64,000 nucleotides of DNA, from contig NZ_OX458333.1 of NCBI RefSeq assembly GCF_949769195.1, positions 4,746,001 to 4,810,000 on the forward strand. The letters are read 5' to 3'. This stretch comes from Methylocaldum szegediense. Lineage in GTDB: Bacteria; Pseudomonadota; Gammaproteobacteria; Methylococcales; Methylococcaceae. Shown piece after piece: positions 18,801-25,421 of the stretch (positions within the stretch are counted from its first letter, which is position 1; each line of letters opens with the position of its first letter). Below the pieces are notes generated by a model that was not told the origin of the DNA, ran no database searches, and worked only from the letters and a program-made list of their open reading frames with translations. The position numbers and the translations under genes are program-made.

Positions 18801-19520
18801 CTGGATCTGCGCTTTGAGTTCCGGGATTTTCTGGGCGGCATAAGTCCAGCGTTGGACGAGATCCAGCAGTCCCGTGACCAAACCTTCGTCGCTTTCGCCC
18901 AGCAGGTGCGCGAAGCGCGCTTCGGCATGGTGGTCGGCGGCAATGGCGCGGCGCAAGTCGGCGATTTCGGTGGTACCCGCCGCTCCGCCTTGATGCCAGC
19001 GGTACAGACGCGCACCCAAGGCAGCAACCGCTTTTTCACGGTCGACTTCGCTCAGCGCCGGTTCGGCGACCTTGAGCAAGGTCTCGAAATCCGCCCGGAT
19101 GCCGGCGATGTCCCAGCTTTCTGGCGCTTGATTCTTGAACAGGCCCGCCACCTTGGCGACGATCTCATTACGGTATACGAAGATGTTGTCGAACTCGTCG
19201 CGGATCGTTCGTATTTGGGCGTCCCGTTCGGACGACACGCCGAAGAGCCGGGCTACGAACGTGCCGACATACGGCGCCATCTTGACCAGAATGTCGGAAA
19301 TCTGCTCCGCCGGCATGCCTTCGCCTTGGCACGCGCGATAACGTTCGAATTCGGCGAATAGCGCGGGATCGTGATCTCGGACCGTTGCGTCGAAGACATC
19401 CGACAAGTCCTTGAGACGTTCCGGTTCGTACAAATCGGCATAGCTGAAGCCGGGTATCCCTAGGGTCAAAGTAGAGCTGGCGGTCGGGCGCGTATCGGAG
19501 CGAACGGAGTGATAGGTCAT
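15807..19520 (-). CDS. Very large fusion oxidoreductase: helical/Fe-S region, GltD-like FAD domain, PyrK-like FAD/NAD and 2Fe-2S domain
   Basis: The protein has about 1237 aa. Residues 1-300 are largely helical with no recognised domain. Cysteine groups CIYCHDRDTDSC and CNDCMKGC then suggest Fe-S clusters. A GltD-like pyridine nucleotide oxidoreductase follows from about residue 440 (VVGMGPAGYTLAHYL), with a second dinucleotide site, GVIGGGLTAIDTATELL. The last 330 residues resemble PyrK/ferredoxin-NADP reductase: an FAD part (FCPGQFYRVQNF), an NAD part (VLLAGGGLGNAVLFSIG) and a 2Fe-2S motif (CMMKGVCAQCLC). It probably moves electrons between NAD(P)H and an unknown partner. The start is uncertain: ATG 19520 lacks a clear ribosome site and a TTG at 19607 is open. 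It is divergent from the MutS-like gene. Confidence 0.8.
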   Translation of the reverse strand: MTYHSVRSDTRPTASSTLTLGIPGFSYADLYEPERLKDLSDVFDATVRDHDPALFAEFERYRACQGEGMPAEQISDILVKMAPYVGTFVARLFGVSSERDAQIRTIRDEFDNIFVYRNEIVAKVAGLFKNQAPESWDIAGIRADFETLLKVAEPALSEVDREKAVAALGARLYRWHQGGAAGTTEIADLRRAIAADHHAEARFAHLLGESDEGLVTGLLDLVQRWTYAAQKIPELKAQIQGWVSFKFPAKTDFNHLVHHETRPAEGYTVWAAPEEHHRRRDGFGLTDPRFPGRRVLYEVDHCIYCHDRDTDSCSKGMRNRKDGTYKTNPLGVTITGCPLEEKISEMHVLKRQGDNIGALALITIDNPLCPGTGHRICNDCMKGCIYQKTEPVNIPQIETNVLTDVLFMPWGFEIYSVLTRWNPLNVKRPYPLPYNGKNVLVVGMGPAGYTLAHYLINEGFGVVGIDGLKIEPLPKDIVGDETHPPRPIQDFRELYEDLDKRIMLGFGGVAEYGITVRWDKNFLKVIYLTLLRRHSFRCYGGVRFGGTLTINEAWDLGFDHIAIAAGAGKPTIIDIKNNLIRGIRKASDFLMALQLTGAAKESSLANLQVRLPAGVIGGGLTAIDTATELLAYYPVQVEKIMHRYEKLCAQWGEDAVRSRYDEEELAILDEFLEHAKAIQAERQRAQAAGEKPDFLPLLNAWGGVTLYYRKGMKDSPAYRQNHEEIKEAMDEGILLAEGMNPLEALEDEYGHLRAVRFEKLEEQDGRWQKVGTLEVPLRSLFIAAGTSPNTIYESEHPDTFEMDQKFYQRYEPNWLSEIPKLEPVNDTAIPKIGKPAPFTSYRRHGKFITFYGDNHPVYAGNVVKAMASAKNGYPYIVKLFQKDLAALDPTLQPQRQAQLKEFQRKLDDVLRAHIVEINRLTPTIVEVIVRAPLAAKHFCPGQFYRVQNFETFAPVLDDTVLAAEGLALTGAWVDKEQGLISLIALEMGSSSKLCAQWKPGDPIVVMGVTGAPTELHAGQTVLLAGGGLGNAVLFSIGKALRAAGSQVIYFAGYRKREDVFKVREIEAASDVVVWSVDNLPGAEPIPPLRPQDKTFVGNIVEAMVAYAKGELGPTPIHMDDVDHMIVIGSDRMMAAVKEARYGVLKPYLKPHHSAIGSINSPMQCMMKGVCAQCLCKHVEPDSGKPYFVYSCYNQDQDLDRVDFPNLYARLRQNSVQEKLSAMWLDYLLAKTGERRPS

Positions 19521-19768
19521 GAGTGTCGAAGTTGCGTAGGTTGAAGAGAATTTCTTTATGTCGGAGTTTCCGAATAACGAAGCGATTTTTTTCGAAAAAT
19601 ACTTCAAATTTTACGCCGAATCGACGATCGAGTCGACCGCGGGCACTGCCGGACGTGTTACGCGGTCTTTGTAGATGTGGGCGCCGCTTCCCGTTTCCTT
19701 CCCGGTTGAAGCGGACGCCGGTAAAGTGTAGGTTAGCGCCGAATTCATCATACCCAGGTCCTCGCTCC

Positions 19769-21367
19769 ATGAATGCCCTATACAAGACACTTCTTCAATC
19801 CGATGCCAAGGAGCCGCCGGCCGTCCGTTTCGCCACCCCTGGCGCGACCGGCGAGGGCGTCATCGACGTTTCGACGTTTCAGGCTATCGAAGTCGATAGG
19901 CTGTTCGATGCCATCAACCATGCCGCTACGCTCACCGGTCAGGCGACTCTTTATCGCTCGCTGGTGCAGCCTTTGGCGTCGGCGAACCTCGTTCGGGCCA
20001 AGCAAGATGCGGTTCGCGAGATCGAATCCAATAAAGCGCTTCGAGAATCGCTGGAGACCCTGACCAAGCAGGCCAAGTCGCTGGAAGATGACTTTTACGG
20101 ATTGTTGTTCGGCACGTTCTTGGGCCTTCTGAGCTCTCCTGCGCACAAGCTGGAGATCGAAGGCTACGGTTATGAGACCTATAAGAAAGGTACTCGGTTC
20201 ATGCTCAATTTGGTGGACGCGGCCAACCGCGTGCCGAAGCCGAACAGCGAATATTTGCGCGCATTGATCGACGACTTGCGAAATTTCGCCAACTCGCGCG
20301 CCTATGCGCTGATGAAGGGGCCGGTATACCGAACCGAAAAAGACGTTCGACCTAAGGCGGAGAAGCCGTGGTATATGCCGGCGATCCGCTTTCGACCTTC
20401 GCTGTTCAAACCGGTCGGCTTGACCATCGCGGCTGTGCTCCTGCTTCTTGCCCTCCAGTTCGTGCCATTGCTGCTCGATATGGCGATGTCGATTGCGCCG
20501 GTATTCTGGTTGTTCCTGCTGCCCATCAGTTTCGTTTATATCCCCTTGGTCGGCGGATTCGACCGCGACGGCTGCATCTACCCGTTGCGCGACATCTTCA
20601 AGCGCTCCGAAGACGTGCAAAACACGTTGGACTCCTTGGGCAAGCTGGACGAGCTTCTGAGCTTCGTCCGCTTCAAGGAAGCTTTCGGCCATCCCGTTGT
20701 CCTGCCTAAGATCATCGAAGCCGAGCGCCATTCCATGACGTTCAAGAACGTGCGCAATCCGGTGCTCGGCAAGGATAATCCGGGCTATGTGCCCAACGAT
20801 ATCGGCCTCAAAAACACGCGGCTCACCTTCATTACGGGCCCGAACAGCGGCGGCAAGACGGCGTTCTGCAAGACCTTGGCGCAGAGCCAGTTGCTCGCGC
20901 AAATCGGCTGCTACGTGCCCGCTCAGGAAGCGGAATTGACCGTCGCGGACCGCATTTTTTACCAGGTCCCCGAAATCAGCCATCTCGCCGATGGAGAAGG
21001 GCGCTTCGGCACCGAACTCAAGCGCACCAAGAATATTTTTCTCGCGACCACATCGAAAAGTCTGGTGATCATGGACGAACTCTCGGAAGGCACGACCCAC
21101 GAGGAAAAGATCGAGATTTCCATGAATATCCTGGACGGGTTCTATCAGAAAGGCGGCAACACGGTCTTGATCACCCACAACCACGAACTGGTCGACGCTT
21201 TTCAGAAAAAAGGCATCGGCCTCGCAAAGCAGGTCGAATTCAAGAACGAGCAGCCGACCTACCGAGTGGTGGAAGGCATTTCCAGAGTCAGTCATGCGGA
21301 CCGGGTGGCTCGGAAAATCGGCTTTTCAAAAGAAGATATTGCCCGGTATTTGTCCGGTGGCAAATGA
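19769..21367 (+). CDS. Membrane-anchored MutS-like ATPase
   Basis: The 532-aa protein has a MutS core/lever-like helical part (about 30-200). Two hydrophobic segments follow (about 217-237 and 243-265) and then a MutS ATPase domain: Walker A GPNSGGKT, Walker B-like LVIMDELSEGT, and the ITHNHEL switch. The mismatch-recognition and connector domains of true MutS are absent. The family is best described as MutS-related with a transmembrane hairpin; its role is unknown and mismatch repair should not be assumed. The start at 19769 is chosen because upstream sequence in frame is not MutS-like. gloB follows 9 bp later, so they probably share a transcript. Confidence 0.8.
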   Translation: MNALYKTLLQSDAKEPPAVRFATPGATGEGVIDVSTFQAIEVDRLFDAINHAATLTGQATLYRSLVQPLASANLVRAKQDAVREIESNKALRESLETLTKQAKSLEDDFYGLLFGTFLGLLSSPAHKLEIEGYGYETYKKGTRFMLNLVDAANRVPKPNSEYLRALIDDLRNFANSRAYALMKGPVYRTEKDVRPKAEKPWYMPAIRFRPSLFKPVGLTIAAVLLLLALQFVPLLLDMAMSIAPVFWLFLLPISFVYIPLVGGFDRDGCIYPLRDIFKRSEDVQNTLDSLGKLDELLSFVRFKEAFGHPVVLPKIIEAERHSMTFKNVRNPVLGKDNPGYVPNDIGLKNTRLTFITGPNSGGKTAFCKTLAQSQLLAQIGCYVPAQEAELTVADRIFYQVPEISHLADGEGRFGTELKRTKNIFLATTSKSLVIMDELSEGTTHEEKIEISMNILDGFYQKGGNTVLITHNHELVDAFQKKGIGLAKQVEFKNEQPTYRVVEGISRVSHADRVARKIGFSKEDIARYLSGGK

Positions 21368-21376
21368 GAGAGCACC

Positions 21377-22141
21377 ATGTTGGAAGTCCTCCAAATTCCC
21401 GCACTCAAAGACAATTACATTTATCTGATCCACGACGATCAATCCGGAGAGACGGCGGCGGTTGACCCGGCAGAAGCCGGTCCGGTTCTGCAGGCGCTGG
21501 CAGCCAACGGATGGGAGCTGACTTATGTCCTGAACACCCATCATCATGGCGATCACGTGGGCGGCAACCTGGAACTTAAGCGGCGGACGGGTTGCCGGAT
21601 CGTAGGTTCGGAACGAGACCGCGAGCGCATTCCGGGTATCGACATCGCCGTGGGCGAGGCAGCAACGCTGAAACTTGGAAGCTTTGAGGGTCGTGTATTC
21701 GATGTTCCGGGCCATACACGGGCGCATATCGCCTTCTGGTTTGCCGCGGCCGATGCGTTGTTCTGCGGCGATACGCTGTTTGCCCTAGGGTGCGGCCGGC
21801 CCTTCGAGGGGACGCCGGAAGAGCTGTGGCAATCGCTCGAGAAACTGCGCGCCCTGCCTCCCGAGGCCAAGGTTTACTGCGCTCATGAATACACCGAGTC
21901 GAATGGCCGCTTTGCTTTGACGGTCGAGCCCGAAAATACGGCGTTGAAGGCAAGAATGGCCGAAGTTCTGGCGCTGCGCCAGCAAAATCGGCCGACGGTG
22001 CCTTCGATGCTTAAGGACGAATTGGCGACTAATCCGTTCCTGCGACCCGAAAGCGAGGAAATTCGGCGCAATCTGGGAATGACGAATGCCGATCCGGTAG
22101 ATGTGTTTGCGGAGCTTCGGCGGCGGAAGAATGCGTTTTAG
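21377..22141 (+). CDS. gloB: Hydroxyacylglutathione hydrolase (glyoxalase II)
   Basis: The 254-aa metallo-beta-lactamase-fold enzyme has the binuclear metal motif THHHGDH (residues 54-60). Other metal ligands are in VPGHTRAHIAFW, FCGDTLFALGCGRPFEG and YCAHEYT, and the C-terminal glutathione-binding domain is present. It hydrolyses S-lactoylglutathione to lactate and glutathione, completing methylglyoxal or formaldehyde-adduct detoxification. It is 9 bp downstream of the MutS-like gene. Length and motifs fit GloB fully. Confidence 0.94.
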   Translation: MLEVLQIPALKDNYIYLIHDDQSGETAAVDPAEAGPVLQALAANGWELTYVLNTHHHGDHVGGNLELKRRTGCRIVGSERDRERIPGIDIAVGEAATLKLGSFEGRVFDVPGHTRAHIAFWFAAADALFCGDTLFALGCGRPFEGTPEELWQSLEKLRALPPEAKVYCAHEYTESNGRFALTVEPENTALKARMAEVLALRQQNRPTVPSMLKDELATNPFLRPESEEIRRNLGMTNADPVDVFAELRRRKNAF

Positions 22142-22260
22142 AAGCCCCTTGGACAAGCGGATTCCGTTTCAGGACCCGCCTGTCAAAAGATTGGGGCAGA
22201 GCTTCCTTGGTCTTGGTCGGCAAGGGATTGCCTCCTAGTGAGGACGGAGTTGCCCGTTAG

Positions 22261-22280
22261 GTCGGGAATCCGTTCCCGAC
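22261..22280. repeat. Small hairpin repeat GTCGGGAATCCGTTCCCGAC
   Basis: A 20-nt near-perfect palindrome. A copy with one base changed lies at 63124-63143, and a related hairpin (GTCGGGA...TCCCGAC) is at 25307-25325. It lies between the convergent gloB and lipoprotein genes. Confidence 0.6.
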
Positions 22281-22305
22281 ATTTCGGGCCGTAACTGACC
22301 ACGGA

Positions 22306-22740
22306 TTATTGTCCGTTATTTGTTTCGTCCTTTTTGGCGGTAGTTTGCAGAAAGCACGATTCCTGAGCATTCTTCGTCACTTCCTTGTACTTTTCGCGCA
22401 ATTTTTCGGATTGGGGCGGGTCGCGGAATTCCGCGCCGCGTTCGCCGACTACGTTGAAGCCAAGAGTGAAGGTCTGTGCCTGGACGAATTCGTCGTGGCT
22501 CATCCGGCTCGCGATCTTGTCGATGGCACAGGTGCAGTGATAGAGGTTGTTATAGTTTTGCCCCCCTTGCTCCTCCATGCACTGGAGGACGTATTCCACC
22601 CTGGCCAGGGTGGGAAAATCATTCGTTTCCTTTGCTTCCGCTTGAGGCTCGGGAGGTGTAGGTTGGCAGCCGGCCGCCAGAACCACAACAGCGATCGTTG
22701 CGGCCCAACGGGGTTTCAAAGAGAAATTGGATATTTTCAT
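22306..22740 (-). CDS. Conserved lipoprotein of unknown function
   Basis: The 144-aa protein has a lipoprotein signal: hydrophobic AATIAVVVLAAGC with the lipobox cysteine near residue 25. A proline/glutamate linker and a globular part with cysteines in LQCMEEQ, YHCTCAID and ESCFL follow. The CTCA pair and other cysteines could form disulfides or bind metal. No family is recognised. The reading frame looks genuine because of the lipobox and codon use. It is upstream of gloB's 3' end, convergent, and shares strand with the DUF302 lipoprotein. Confidence 0.65.
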   Translation of the reverse strand: MKISNFSLKPRWAATIAVVVLAAGCQPTPPEPQAEAKETNDFPTLARVEYVLQCMEEQGGQNYNNLYHCTCAIDKIASRMSHDEFVQAQTFTLGFNVVGERGAEFRDPPQSEKLREKYKEVTKNAQESCFLQTTAKKDETNNGQ

Positions 22741-22818
22741 GCTGATTCGTTCTCGTAAACCTGTCGCAAAATTGCTAGATGATAGTGTAGCGAGAGCGGA
22801 AGGTCCATTTCATGACGT

Positions 22819-23277
22819 TCAGTCTTCGACCGCGAAGTCTACGATTTGTTTGAGTTTTTCGTTCATTTTCCGGGCAAACTCGTTCATTCTCGGATTGGGC
22901 GAACGGGTCGGCAGCAGATGCGTGGTCACGATGACTTTGCCGTTTTGAGAACGGACCGCCACATTGCAGGGCATGTGGATGACCGATTCCGGCGAAATTT
23001 CCAGCATCTCGCGCGCTAACGTCAGATTGCAGAACTGGATCGTGTCGTAATCGGGGAAGCTGATGTTCTCGCGGTCCCGGATCACGCTGCCGATCTTGTT
23101 ATGGCCGGTGATGCGGAAATTCTGTTCGGTGATGGCGAGCTCCAGCTCTGCGAGAACGTCCTCGTATGGTTTAGTCGTCTCGGCTTGATAATAAAGTGAC
23201 TCGGGTTCTTTCTGCGCAGCGCACCCCGATAGGATAAACAGAAGCACCGCGAAGATCGAACCTAAATATTGATGCAT
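22819..23277 (-). CDS. DUF302-domain lipoprotein
   Basis: The 152-aa protein has a lipoprotein signal with lipobox LSGC at about residues 16-19. A DUF302-like alpha/beta domain follows: EDVLAELELAITEQNFRITG, then FPDYDTIQFCNLTLAREML and the MPCNVAVR strand. DUF302 proteins are often periplasmic and possibly heme- or ligand-binding; no firm function is known. It is probably co-oriented with the next lipoprotein at 22306, 78 bp downstream. Confidence 0.75.
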   Translation of the reverse strand: MHQYLGSIFAVLLFILSGCAAQKEPESLYYQAETTKPYEDVLAELELAITEQNFRITGHNKIGSVIRDRENISFPDYDTIQFCNLTLAREMLEISPESVIHMPCNVAVRSQNGKVIVTTHLLPTRSPNPRMNEFARKMNEKLKQIVDFAVED

Positions 23278-23567
23278 ACGCTTATAAGCGACAAGGTGTC
23301 GAAACTCGATTTCCGCACGCTCCGGATAGGTCTTTTACCTTCGGGAAAATAGGTAGGGTGCGGCGCGACCTGGTAAGCGGCCAGGCCCAGCATCGGGCGC
23401 GCCGGAGTTGTAAGCCAAGCGGAACGCCATGGCGCGGCGTAGCCGACCGGCACGCGCGGGGAATGTTCGGTGCGGTCGGGATGGGTGGGAGCTTGCCGTA
23501 TCAGTGGCTCGCACAGGCTGCTTTTCCGAGTTCGAGGTTTGATCGGAATTTTCTTTAGATTATCACT

Positions 23568-24221
23568 ATGATTTTAGAGCGCGCAAAAATAACCGGCGTG
23601 CTCCTGGCCGGTGGTCGCGGACGACGGATGGGCGGCAACGACAAAGGGCTGATCCTTTTCAAAGGCAGACCGCTTTCGAGCTATGCCCTGGAGGCTCTGG
23701 ACTCGGTCGCGGGGCATATTTTGATCAATGCCAACCGGAACCTGGAAGCGTATGCGCGTTTCGGCTATCCCGTCATATCCGATCGAACCGATAGCTTCGA
23801 CGGACCTCTGGCTGGCCTGCTCAGCGCCATGCGTGCGGCGGAGACGCCTTATGTACTCACTGTACCCTGCGATTCGCCGTTGGTAACCGGGCAGCTTCTG
23901 GAGAGGCTGTGCCGCACGTTCCAGGAGACCGGAGCCGAGCTTTGCGCCGCCCACGACGGCGAGCGTTTGCACCCAGTTTTTCTCCTGGTCGAAAGGCGCT
24001 TGGCGGACAGCCTGGAGCGATACCTCGCCAGCGGCCAGCGGAAATGCGAACACTGGCTCGAGCAGCACAGACTGGCCTTGGCCGATTTCAGCGATCATCC
24101 AGAATTGTTCGCCAATATCAATACGCCGGAGGAGCTGGTGGCACTGGAGAGCGCAGTGTCGATGGGTGCGGCAGTTCCGATTCGGTACAGTTCGGCTGGG
24201 AAACCGAAGCCGTCGCCGTGA
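23568..24221 (+). CDS. mobA: Molybdenum cofactor guanylyltransferase MobA
   Basis: The 217-aa nucleotidyltransferase has the signature LLAGGRGRRMGGNDKGL (residues 12-28), the FDGPLAGLLSAM motif and the metal-binding VPCDSP. MobA attaches GMP from GTP to molybdopterin, giving the bis-MGD cofactor of DMSO-reductase-family enzymes such as formate dehydrogenase. It stands alone; no other moa/mob gene is adjacent. The ATG at 23568 has a weak ribosome site. Confidence 0.92.
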   Translation: MILERAKITGVLLAGGRGRRMGGNDKGLILFKGRPLSSYALEALDSVAGHILINANRNLEAYARFGYPVISDRTDSFDGPLAGLLSAMRAAETPYVLTVPCDSPLVTGQLLERLCRTFQETGAELCAAHDGERLHPVFLLVERRLADSLERYLASGQRKCEHWLEQHRLALADFSDHPELFANINTPEELVALESAVSMGAAVPIRYSSAGKPKPSP

Positions 24222-24525
24222 CCCCCCGGCCGGCCGGGTATGCTTGCCTCAAAAGGCGCAGCTGCCGTACGGGTCACACCGGCTGCGGCAAGGCGCGGTT
24301 TCCGGCCGACTGGTGGACCCGCGGAGAACTGTGTACTCGAGGTGACGGTTCGCCGATCGGCGATCCACCGCGTTTTCGATACACTTCGTGAATGCAACGA
24401 GTCGGTGCAGGGCTGTGCGCTTTATCAGCAGGGCGGACTACGAAGTCGTCCCCAATCGGCCCCCAACCCTTCGACAGATGCTAAGCTCCGGTGTGAAAAT
24501 GCGCTTATTTGACGATGAGTAACCC
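24222..24525. other. Intergenic region between mobA and the PilZ gene
   Basis: No gene is supported on either strand. A short palindrome CGCCGATCGGCG lies near 24354. No clear promoter or terminator could be assigned. Confidence 0.4.
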
Positions 24526-25278
24526 ATGCCAGCCGAAATCAGTGAAATCCCGGATGTACATGTTTTGCGAAGCCGGGGCGAGATCATCGAAAAACTCAAG
24601 CTGATGCAGACCAAAAAGTGTCTGTTGAGCGCGCAGCCGGACGGAAGAAACCTGGGTTACATGACGACGGTCGTGCAGGTGATGCCGGAAAAGGGTTTGG
24701 TGGTCATGGATTTGAGCGAGAATCCAGGCATCAATCAGACCGTGCTGGCGGCGCAGAAGGTCGCATTCCGCGGCCAAGTCGACGGTATCCCGAGCCGGTT
24801 TGTCTTGACCGGGCTTGTCGAAGCGACTCTGAACGGACAGACCGTATTGGTAGCTGCTATTCCTGACTCTTTGTACTGGCGGCAACGTCGGAAGTTTTAC
24901 CGTGTGGCGATTCCGATCGCCATTCCAGCCAAATGCGTGCTTAGTGTGGACGGCAAGCGCGAGGAATTCGCCGTTGCCGATATCAGCCTTTCGGGGCTGG
25001 CTCTAATCGACAAAGCGCATCGGCTCGGCGACCCTTTCGCCGCGGGACATCTTCTTGAGAATTGCAGACTGGTCCTGCCCCAACATGGCGAGCTGCCGCT
25101 CAGTCTCGAGATACGCAACAAGGCGCCACTGACCAGCGCCAATTCGCCGGCCGGCCAGCGGGTGGGGTGTGCTTTCCGCTGCACCGGCCGAAACTTCGAA
25201 GTCATTCTCCAGAAATTCATCTACGAGGTCGAACTGCATAAAAAGCGCCAAGACGACCTATCGCGTAGAGACCGCTAA
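24526..25278 (+). CDS. YcgR-like flagellar brake / PilZ-domain protein
   Basis: The 250-aa protein has an N-terminal YcgR (PilZN) domain (about 10-115) and a C-terminal PilZ domain. The PilZ domain shows the c-di-GMP motifs RRKFYRV (about residues 121-127) and DISLSGLAL. YcgR proteins bind c-di-GMP and slow flagellar rotation or affect surface behaviour. No flagellar gene is in the window. A c-di-GMP synthase candidate (GGDEF, 40.4 kb) is present but not adjacent. A terminator follows. Confidence 0.82.
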   Translation: MPAEISEIPDVHVLRSRGEIIEKLKLMQTKKCLLSAQPDGRNLGYMTTVVQVMPEKGLVVMDLSENPGINQTVLAAQKVAFRGQVDGIPSRFVLTGLVEATLNGQTVLVAAIPDSLYWRQRRKFYRVAIPIAIPAKCVLSVDGKREEFAVADISLSGLALIDKAHRLGDPFAAGHLLENCRLVLPQHGELPLSLEIRNKAPLTSANSPAGQRVGCAFRCTGRNFEVILQKFIYEVELHKKRQDDLSRRDR

Positions 25279-25306
25279 GGATTTGACCGAATCTTACCGG
25301 ATGCAA

Positions 25307-25330
25307 GTCGGGACCTTTTCCCGACTTTTA
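25307..25330 (+). terminator. Probable rho-independent terminator
   Basis: Stem GTCGGGA (25307-25313) pairs with TCCCGAC (25319-25325), followed by TTTTA. It lies 28 bp after the PilZ gene stop and belongs to the same hairpin family as 22261-22280. Confidence 0.65.
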
Positions 25331-25358
25331 TTGCGGCAATAATCCAGCAAGTGGATTT

Positions 25359-25382
25359 GTCGGCAAAGAATCGCCGACCTAC
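25359..25382. repeat. Short GTCGGCAAAGAATCGCCGACCTAC repeat
   Basis: A hairpin-forming sequence (CGGC...GCCG) with close relatives at 61702-61722 and 61865-61886 and a more distant one near 22215. All four are intergenic. Confidence 0.55.
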
Positions 25383-25421
25383 CGCTCCCGAGATCGCAAG
25401 CTACATCTTTGCCATCGAATC

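Noticed and set aside
17355-19361. 668-codon open frame on the plus strand
   Set aside because: It lies entirely antisense to the giant oxidoreductase, whose motifs are clear; long antisense frames are expected at this GC content.
19778-21295. 505-codon open frame on the minus strand
   Set aside because: Antisense to the MutS-like gene with its intact Walker motifs; no recognisable domain.
22261-22280. GTCGGGAATCCGTTCCCGAC as a transcription terminator for gloB
   Set aside because: No T tract follows the stem, and copies occur away from gene ends.
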